Positions 1 through 5,600 of a stretch of DNA of 6,980 nucleotides are shown one piece after another; position 1 is the first letter of the stretch; the number at the start of each line of letters is the position of its first letter. The stretch comes from Fidelibacterota bacterium (GTDB taxonomy: Bacteria; Fidelibacterota; Fidelibacteria; Fidelibacterales; Fidelibacteraceae): positions 1 through 6,980 of the forward strand of contig DAOVOB010000053.1 in the NCBI GenBank assembly GCA_030629925.1. Reading direction: 5' to 3'. The position numbers and the translations under genes were made by a program. The notes under the pieces are model-generated. The model saw nothing but the letters and a program-made list of their open reading frames with translations. It was not told the DNA's origin and ran no database searches.

Positions 1-291
1 CTCATTCTTGCTTATAACGAAGAAAAAAGCGCATTTGTAGGTTCTGTAGAAAATATCACAGAAAAGACCCTGCAAAGAGTTCGAGTTGAGATACACTTAT
101 CTAACGGTAAGGAACTGGGTCCGACCACGCCGGTCGTGCTGACCGCAGGCGAGGTTCGTAAAGTTCAACTTAATGCAGCTGGTGAAAAATTTGAATCTTG
201 GAATGCTCACGCTGAAATTGGAAGTACCGAACACAGAAAAAACGAGCATGGTTCTCGAGAGAGCGGAGAACATGAAGGCGAACATCGCTAG
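1..291 (+). CDS. FxLYD-type domain protein, C-terminal part (5' end off window)
   Basis: The frame is open from the left edge to TAG at 289-291 and gives 96 residues with no start, so only the C-terminal part is present. Residues about 11-75 read FVGSVENITEKTLQRVRVEIHL, then SNGKELGPTTP, then a T-A-G-E-V-R-K-V-Q-L strand. Alternating beta strands with a V-x-N-x-T core and a late 'AGE-x-x-x-V' strand are the pattern of FxLYD-like beta-sandwich domains, usually found in exported or envelope proteins. The last ~22 residues form a hydrophilic tail with four Glu-His pairs, possibly a flexible or metal-binding tail (inference). No enzyme motif is visible, and the signal peptide, if any, lies outside the window. 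The fold is fairly clear; the function is unknown. The next gene starts more than 300 bases away, so no operon partner is seen downstream. Confidence 0.75.
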   Translation, partial: LILAYNEEKSAFVGSVENITEKTLQRVRVEIHLSNGKELGPTTPVVLTAGEVRKVQLNAAGEKFESWNAHAEIGSTEHRKNEHGSRESGEHEGEHR

Positions 292-299
292 GCGATGTT
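281..299 (+). other. Perfect hairpin with the stop codon in its loop
   Basis: The arms AACATCGC (281-288) and GCGATGTT (292-299) pair perfectly over 8 bp. The 3-base loop is the TAG stop codon of the FxLYD gene. No T run follows on either strand, so this is not a canonical rho-independent terminator. It may still act as a 3'-end stabiliser or a weak terminator (inference). Confidence 0.5.
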
Positions 300-434
300 G
301 CGCAAGGCAAAAGACAAAAGTACAAAGTATAAAGTAAAAGAAAATCAAGAGGCGCATGAAAGTGATTTTTCATAAGAATTTCGACCTTATTCAGGGGCGC
401 AAAAATACCGAGAGACACAAAAATAAAAAATGTA

Positions 435-461
435 GTCATCCCGAACTTGATTCGGGATCTC
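435..461 (+). repeat. Palindromic repeat element, copy 1
   Basis: The stem arms are ATCCCGAA (438-445) and TTCGGGAT (451-458) with the 5-base loop CTTGA (446-450), inside a 27-base unit that starts GTC and ends CTC. An inverted second copy lies at 1581-1607 and differs at only two positions, which pair with each other. Small palindromes of this look (TCAT-x-C-GAACTTGATTC) occur as dispersed intergenic repeats in many bacterial genomes (general knowledge). Neither side has a T tract, so a terminator role is not supported. Confidence 0.8.
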
Positions 462-505
462 GCCCCTTGGACGAGAAAATTATAAAAATGTAAAATAATA
501 CCATT

Positions 506-521
506 TGTGATTGTTGTCACA
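506..521. promoter_or_regulatory. CRP/FNR-family-like binding site
   Basis: TGTGA (506-510), TTGTTG (511-516), TCACA (517-521) forms two perfect inverted 5-base half-sites with a 6-base spacer, which is the core CRP consensus spacing. The next gene begins at 605. A TAGAAT sequence at 540-545 could be its -10 box. Transcription would then start near 552-555, putting the centre of this site (513.5) close to -40, the position used by class II activators. The match is seen directly; the regulator and its direction of effect are inferred. Confidence 0.4.
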
Positions 522-530
522 GGATGATAA

Positions 531-549
531 ATTTATTCTTAGAATAAAT
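531..549. promoter_or_regulatory. 19-base perfect palindrome, candidate operator
   Basis: ATTTATTCT (531-539), centre T540, AGAATAAAT (541-549) is a perfect 9-bp inverted repeat. It lies 10 bases downstream of the CRP-like site and covers a TAGAAT sequence (540-545) that would suit a -10 box, so a bound repressor would block the promoter. The composition is AT-rich, so chance palindromes are more likely here. The protein encoded by the next gene carries helix-turn-helix-like modules and could be the ligand (inference). Confidence 0.35.
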
Positions 550-593
550 ATTTACAACAATACAGTGTTTGTCTGACAATTTAATTACGAAAT

Positions 594-597
594 GGGA
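594..597 (+). promoter_or_regulatory. Shine-Dalgarno-like GGGA deciding the start at 605
   Basis: GGGA lies 7 bases before ATG 605. The alternative in-frame TTG at 569 is preceded by AACAATACAGTG, which has no purine-rich ribosome-binding stretch, and would add 12 residues of no evident domain. The later start is therefore chosen. Confidence 0.5.
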
Positions 598-604
598 TGA
601 TAAG

Positions 605-1495
605 ATGAAAAAAATCAGCACTACAGCCCTATCTAAAAAATTAAACATTTCAAATAAAGAATTGTTTGATTTGCTTGTAGAAAAAAAACTTATCTATCGA
701 AAAGACGAAAAATGGAATTTAACCAACAAGGGACAAGAGTTTGGAGGAGAAACTGTATTTAGTAGAAATTATGGAGATTATATCGTTTGGCCTGAAAAAT
801 TAAATCCTTTTAATTTTAATCAAGCCGAGAGAAAAGAACTATTAAATGCAACAAGTATTGGACAAGAATTCAATATTTCATCTCAAAGAGCAAATCTTGT
901 TTTTGCAGAAATTGGTTGGACAGAAAAAACAATTAAGGGATGGTCCATTACAATGTTGGGCCGAAAGGTTGGGGGGATACAATTTGAACACCCATCAGGC
1001 GGAACTTATGTAAAGTGGCCTAAAAATATTTTAATAAATAAAACATTACTTCGTTCAATGAATAAGGATAATGTTGAAAATATTACTCATGATGGAAATA
1101 ACCAAAGCGAAGAACAAACAACAGATGATTTTAGAAAAAGATACCCAGCTAATTATAGAACAAAAGATGGGCACAGGGTTAGGTCTAAAGCTGAGGCCAT
1201 GATTGATAATGCGTTATGTGATTATGGACTAGCACACGCATATGAACGAAGACTTCCAATTGAAGAAGAGTTGCTCTCAGATTTTTACATACCATCTAAA
1301 AATGGTGGCAAGGCAATTTATATAGAATATTGGGGTTTAGAAAATGAGCCTCAATACACAGAAAGAAAAAGAATCAAAATTGATTTATATAAGAAATATG
1401 AGTTTAACTTAATCGAGTTAAATGAAAAACATGTAGAAAATCTTGATGATCATTTGCCCAGCATGCTTTTAAGATATGATATAAAAGTAGAATAG
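605..1495 (+). CDS. Two tandem winged-helix-like modules fused to a PD-(D/E)XK nuclease-like domain
   Basis: This encodes 296 residues of probable cytoplasmic DNA-acting protein, with no signal peptide or membrane segment. Residues ~4-65 and ~82-142 are two copies of one module sharing the plan LNIS/FNIS, then W-x-(L/I)-T-x-x-G, then GG, then G-x-Y-(I/V)-x-WP. Each opens with a helix-turn-helix-like stretch (ALSKKLNISNKELFDLL). A hydrophilic linker (~155-180) leads to residues ~181-294, which resemble PD-(D/E)XK nucleases: helix RSKAEAMID with E197, SDFYIP with D226, IYIEYWG with E241, then a Lys/Arg-rich helix and FNLIELNEKH. Tryptophan 243 sits where the usual lysine of ExK would be, as in some helicase-linked relatives. 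ATG 605 is preferred over TTG 569 because GGGA at 594-597 lies 7 bases upstream and the module begins right after it. Relatives I recall carry unhelpful annotations; cutting activity is unproven. The gene is visibly AT-rich and flanked by inverted repeat elements. Confidence 0.75.
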   Translation: MKKISTTALSKKLNISNKELFDLLVEKKLIYRKDEKWNLTNKGQEFGGETVFSRNYGDYIVWPEKLNPFNFNQAERKELLNATSIGQEFNISSQRANLVFAEIGWTEKTIKGWSITMLGRKVGGIQFEHPSGGTYVKWPKNILINKTLLRSMNKDNVENITHDGNNQSEEQTTDDFRKRYPANYRTKDGHRVRSKAEAMIDNALCDYGLAHAYERRLPIEEELLSDFYIPSKNGGKAIYIEYWGLENEPQYTERKRIKIDLYKKYEFNLIELNEKHVENLDDHLPSMLLRYDIKVE

Positions 1496-1580
1496 TTATA
1501 TTAAAAGCTTTTAACACGAACAGTGGCGGCTTAAATGGTTTGAAAAGCAGGTTTTGTTGTATGCTAATGTAATTATCACA

Positions 1581-1607
1581 GAGATCCTGAATCAAGTTCA
1601 GGATGAC
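1581..1607 (-). repeat. Palindromic repeat element, copy 2 (inverted relative to copy 1)
   Basis: The arms ATCCTGAA (1584-1591) and TTCAGGAT (1597-1604) enclose TCAAG (1592-1596). Read on the minus strand, the 27-base unit matches the copy at 435-461 except for one base in each arm. The C-G pair there is a T-A pair here, so pairing is preserved. The two copies lie in opposite orientation about 1.1 kb apart, with the nuclease-like gene between them. Confidence 0.8.
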
Positions 1608-1635
1608 GATTAGCTCTCGTCTCACGAGTCACACT

Positions 1636-1649
1636 TTGCCAGTTGCCAG
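1636..1649. repeat. Tandem 7-base repeat TTGCCAG x2
   Basis: TTGCCAG occurs twice back to back (1636-1642 and 1643-1649), directly 3' of the Fic-like stop codon (1653-1655, minus strand). On the minus strand the surroundings read AACTGGCAACTGG, a low-complexity pattern that includes the last codons of the gene. Confidence 0.6.
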
Positions 1650-1652
1650 TTT

Positions 1653-2525
1653 CTAGTCATTAGTTACCAAATAAATCATTCCTCTTCCTTGACCCTGCGC
1701 AACGATAAATTTTCCTTTTCTCAAAAACAGGAGATCTTTCTTTATGGTATTCCGACTTTGGTCCGGGAAAAACACCATGATGTCAGATATCTTTAGCGGA
1801 GAGTTTTTGTCTATACGCTTAAGCAGAGATTGACGACGGGAATTCAAATAAGGTCGAGAGTTGAGAGTCGAAGGTTGAGCTAATTTCTTTTGATCAATAT
1901 CATTTAATAATTTAGAGAGAGCATCGGGTAGAACAACTAGCGGATCCTGCGAGAAGTCGCTGTTTGGGTTGTTTAAGGACGGAACAAGGGGTAGTTGGGA
2001 AACAATCGGGTAGTTATTGTTAATAAGTAAAGCGTAAGCAAGAAGATTTGCACATTGAGCATTTCCTGTTATAAAGGGCATTAGGTCAATGAAGGCAACG
2101 CGGAATAATGATATAACAAAGAGAGTATGGCGATCTTGTCGATCGAGTGCATCTTTTGTTTTTTCAAAAAGTGATTTCATCTCAGCATCAAGATCTGTCC
2201 GGTAGTTCCCACGGGTGCCTTCGTCGCGCGGGCTGTGTTTGAATAATTTCCGATGTAGAGCTTTTACCGACGTATTGGATAATGAAAAAGGCTTATCTGT
2301 GGCATGAAGTTCTTGTAACCACTCGTAAGCACCTTTTGCGATCATGGCATCCCGGCTTCCCGCTTCGAGCCGGGTAATTAATCCGGCATTTTCTTTTAAA
2401 ACAGAAAGATTTGGCGGTAAAGTTTGACTATTGCTCTGACATGCGCGATCCACCTGCCCACATGCCGCCACACAGGCATGAATGCTTTTAGCCGAGAATG
2501 ATTTTATGTTTAATGTAGTATCCAT
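1653..2525 (-). CDS. Fic-fold protein with degenerate catalytic motif and C-terminal winged helix
   Basis: This encodes 290 residues. Active Fic enzymes transfer AMP or a related group to target proteins using HPFxxGNGRxxR. Here the matching segment, after the helix FVISLFRVAFIDL, is MPFITGNAQCAN (149-160): the histidine is Met, GNGR is GNAQ, and the last Arg is Asn. Only P-F and G-N remain, so AMP transfer is unlikely. Upstream, LHRKLFKHSPRDEGTRGNYRT (90-110) is the recognisable Fic entry helix and flap. The usual inhibitory (S/T)xxxE(G/N) helix is represented by GSRDAMIA (56-63), without the glutamate. Residues ~231-290 form a winged helix (ISDIMVFFPDQSRNTIKKDL), as in Fic proteins with DeoR-type tails, so it could act as a DNA-binding regulator (inference). 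The ATG at 2525 has a weak GGA 7 bases upstream. A possible -10 (TATTAT) lies at 2561-2566, without a matching -35. A pseudoenzyme is the best reading. Confidence 0.7.
   Translation of the reverse strand: MDTTLNIKSFSAKSIHACVAACGQVDRACQSNSQTLPPNLSVLKENAGLITRLEAGSRDAMIAKGAYEWLQELHATDKPFSLSNTSVKALHRKLFKHSPRDEGTRGNYRTDLDAEMKSLFEKTKDALDRQDRHTLFVISLFRVAFIDLMPFITGNAQCANLLAYALLINNNYPIVSQLPLVPSLNNPNSDFSQDPLVVLPDALSKLLNDIDQKKLAQPSTLNSRPYLNSRRQSLLKRIDKNSPLKISDIMVFFPDQSRNTIKKDLLFLRKGKFIVAQGQGRGMIYLVTND
1853..1879 (-). repeat. 14-base tandem repeat encoding the Fic-winged helix linker
   Basis: The units 1853-1865 (GTCGAGAGTTGAG) and 1867-1879 (GTCGAAGGTTGAG) match at 11 of 13 bases, with one base between them. 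They encode, on the minus strand, the linker around residues 217-225 of the Fic-like protein, which contains the near-repeat LNSR-PY-LNSR. The composition resembles intergenic simple repeats and suggests an in-frame insertion or expansion between the two domains. Confidence 0.55.
2461..2480 (-). repeat. Small palindrome inside the N-terminal coding part of the Fic-like gene
   Basis: CATGCC (2461-2466) and GGCATG (2475-2480) pair over 6 bp around an 8-base loop. They encode part of the odd, Cys-rich stretch HACVAACGQVDRAC (residues 16-29). This stretch is unlike the normal N-terminus of Fic proteins and may be repeat-derived. Confidence 0.4.
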
Positions 2526-2571
2526 AATATATCCAAATAAAATGTAGTGCGAATAAGGTAATAATACAAAT

Positions 2572-2600
2572 AAAAAAGCCGACCAGAATAGCCGGCTTTA
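2572..2600 (-). terminator. Rho-independent terminator of the surface-protein gene
   Basis: Read on the minus strand, AAAGCCG and CGGCTTT pair over 7 bp around an 11-base loop (plus-strand arms 2575-2581 and 2593-2599) and end in six T residues (complement of 2572-2577). It begins about 20 bases past the stop codon of the large gene and ends before the start of the Fic-like gene. Transcription of the two genes should therefore be largely separate. Confidence 0.85.
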
Positions 2601-2620
2601 TATTATATCCTTAGATTATT

Positions 2621-5600
2621 CTATTTGATAAGAACCATCTTTTTAACTGCATTGAAATCACCGGAGGAGATAGAATAAAAATATGTTCCGGTAGGTAGAT
2701 TTGAAGCATCAAGGTGGAATTCATATGATCCCGCATCTAGATGGTCTTCGAGCAAACAATTTACTACATGGCCGAGTATATTGTAAAGGCTTAGATTAAC
2801 TTTTCCGGAAAGGGGAAGATCAAAACGGATCGTTGTAATGGGATTAAAGGGATTCGGATAGTTTTGATATAAGGCAAAATCGTCAGGGAGATAGGCGTTT
2901 TCATAAATTGAAACGAGTGCAGAATTATCAATACTCAGTGAAAAAGGACCATTTTCGGACAGAGTCGAATCTTCACCATCACTGATCATTACGTTCCATT
3001 CGCCATTAATTTGGGAAACAGTATCCATCAGAGTTGTTAAAACTTGATGTGTGACCCAAGCTGAATTATTGCTCTCGTGGAGTTCTAGCGTTGCAACAAG
3101 GTTTACTCCGGAAGTGAATAGCATGTTTGCATAAAGTACATCAAGATCAGGATCTTGAGGTTCAGACCAACTAAAGCGCAAAGTATCATTTATATTGTCA
3201 GGCGTCAACACAATGTTGGCAGTATGTGCAGGAGAAAGGAGGGTTACAGCATTTGGCGGGTCGTTAATCGGTCGGACGAGGATATGAATATTTGATGTAT
3301 CAAACAACTCGCCGTCTGATACGGTGCAACTTATTGTATCTCGGCCAAACCAGTTTGTTGCCGGCGTATAATTCACCGAAGGCCAGGTGCCGCTGATTTG
3401 CCCATGAAGCGGAGATATTATTTGAGAAAAACTTAGACTATCAAGATCAGGATCTGATGCATGCAAAGAGATCGTTATGGTCGTATCTTCGAACATTTCA
3501 ACAAGCTGATCATCTGTAACGGGCGGTCGATTGAGGTTCTCGACAGTAATTGTCCAAGTGTAATCCAATGTATGCATAGGGACCTGTTGCGCCACATTAC
3601 TGACATAATTATCATCAATATTCAGGGTGACAGTATAGAGACCTGCATCATAGTCGCCGATAAAGTTTGTAATAAAATCAAAGGAAGCATTGGTTGATAC
3701 CAATGAGGCCCCAACCCGCCAAGCATATGAAAGCGAAAACCCATCGGGGTCTATAGCTTCAACCGAAAAATGAACAGTATCGGTTTCCGTTACATCAATA
3801 GAAAAGCTTGATGGCAATAAAGATGTGATTTGAATGTGGTCATCAGAGGGTGCTACCGTGAACCAAACTATAGCCGTATCGGAATTTAGCAGACCGTCAT
3901 TAACAATAAAGGATAACGAATCTTCGCCGTACCAGTTATTGTCTGGCGTATAACTTAGTTCGGGTGGAATTCCATTGAGGGAACCAAATTCAGGTTGACG
4001 GGTGATGATAAAAGTTAAAGAATCATCATCCGCATCTGAGCCCGTGAGAGTAAATGATACGGGAATATCTTCTGCCCCAGACACGTGAAGAGTGTCAGCG
4101 ATAGGCACATGGTTTATACCCGGAAGCACATTGATCCAAAAGTCAAGTGAATCCGTTAACCCAAAACTATCTTCAACTATTAGAATACCCGCCCACCTTC
4201 CAATATCAGATGTTCCGGGTGTTCCGCTGAGAGTTCCTGTTTCAGTCAGGGAAAGCCAATCAGTTGAAGTTTCAAGAGGTGAAAATAGGGCATCCGAGGA
4301 TTCGGGGGTGTTAGGACTTGGCGAGAAACTTAGATTCACCATACTATAGGTCAACTCATCACCTTCTAAAGTATCGGCATCAAGGCCTTCAAGCTGTTGG
4401 GTATATATAGAACCTACACGGGCAGTGTCGAAGGGTGCTGAAATTATATAGGGCGCATGATTTTTGTGACTAATTCGAATGCGAGTTGTTTGAAGTGAAT
4501 AGTTTCCCAGTTCGTCTCGGATCTCTATATGCAGCAGGGTATCTCCAATATCAGAAACTTGTGGGACGCCATTAAAACAAAGACTATCTGTATAGGTGGT
4601 ATAGTTTAACCAAGATGGACAAACAATGACAGACGAAGTCAAAGTTTCCGACGCATCAAGATCAAAAAATGTTGCCGTGTAAATCATGGTATCTAAATCG
4701 TAGACCGTATAACGATCATCTGCTTCTGCGGTCAAAGAGGAAGAAAACCCCGGGACGTATCCATAGTTCTCAGCTTCATCAGAATCAAACCAATTGATGA
4801 TGCGAGCAACCAATGTATCGCGGTCAGTATTATCACCATAATAATTCAAGTAGAATCCCGAAGTAAAAAACTTATAATGTATTCCGGTATGCCTTAATGC
4901 AACAGGCGTTCTAAAATTATAATTATCATGATAATATCCCACATCATACATTGTTGTTTCAAAAGCAACACGAATATTACTTGAATCTGTTGCGGGGCTT
5001 AGTGCACAATTATCCCAAGAAAAACCATTTTCATTAAGATCAATACTTAAACTATCTCCAATGATGTCACCGACAATACCGTAAATGCTATCAGTGTCAA
5101 TCGGGTCAATACTCATCCATGGATAAAACGTGGGCACTCCAACACCTGCATAGGGAGCCAGGGCACTCAACCATGGTGTTGTTCCATAAAAGGTGCCGGA
5201 ATTAGCACAGAAGAAACCAACTTTTTTCTTATTTTCGGGTGTGCCTGAATCAAGGAATTGTTTTATTGCTGTAAAATCATTACGATCGATAGATGTTGAA
5301 ACCAAAACTTTATCGTAGTTATTCAAAATATTGTCAGGCAAGGGGTCGTCATGCCAACCTAAATGCGTATCATAGCCGAGTCCAAGACGAGTGAGCACAT
5401 CGGTTAAAATCATTTCTTGATTTCCGTCAATAACGATGATATTGTCATTTGGAATGATCTTAATGATATCGCTTAAGCCCGTGATGACACTTCCATTAAC
5501 AGTTCCTGTTGCTTTTATGCGTACATATTGATGCGCATCGGAGAAAATAATACTGTTATAAATGGCGATGCCATTAACAAAATCAGGCGGCGAAGCCGGG

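Larger units (their letters stand above)
292..604. other. Gene-free region with repeat element and regulatory-looking sites
   Basis: This stretch between two plus-strand genes holds no credible coding region. From left to right it contains an A-rich run with three near-copies of a 7-base unit (TACAAAG, TATAAAG, TAAAAGA at 321-341), an AGGGGCG/CGCCCCT inverted pair (393-399 and 461-467), a palindromic element (435-461), a TGTGA-N6-TCACA site (506-521) and a 19-base palindrome (531-549). The right third is very AT-rich, like the gene that follows. The most likely promoter for the downstream gene lies at about 505-550. Confidence 0.6.
1496..1652. other. Convergent intergenic region with repeats, no canonical terminator
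   Basis: This lies between the 3' ends of the nuclease-like gene (+) and the Fic-like gene (-). It contains the 14-base AT palindrome TTAAAAGCTTTTAA (1501-1514), the inverted palindromic element (1581-1607), a small CTCGT-CTC-ACGAG hairpin (1616-1628) and a perfect tandem TTGCCAG pair (1636-1649) just beyond the Fic-like stop codon. None is followed by a clear T run on the relevant strand. Confidence 0.6.

Noticed and set aside
122..136. CGACC-ACGCC-GGTCG hairpin within the FxLYD coding region
   Set aside because: It is a five-base stem inside conserved coding sequence (GPTTPVV) and is best explained by codon content.
569..604. TTG at 569 as the start of the nuclease-like protein
   Set aside because: No ribosome-binding sequence precedes it and the 12 added residues form no part of the first module. 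ATG 605 has GGGA 7 bases upstream.
1501..1514. TTAAAAGCTTTTAA as a terminator for the nuclease-like gene
   Set aside because: It is a perfect palindrome but has no room for a loop and only A-T pairs apart from the central GC, so an RNA hairpin would be too weak.
435..1607. A transposon with the two palindromic elements as terminal inverted repeats
   Set aside because: Each element is itself a palindrome, no transposase is present between them, and no target-site duplication is evident at their edges.
3461..3697. Small open frames antisense to or overlapping the large surface-protein gene
   Set aside because: They lie inside strongly supported domain-coding sequence, lack recognisable products or ribosome-binding sites, and are expected by chance over 4.3 kb.
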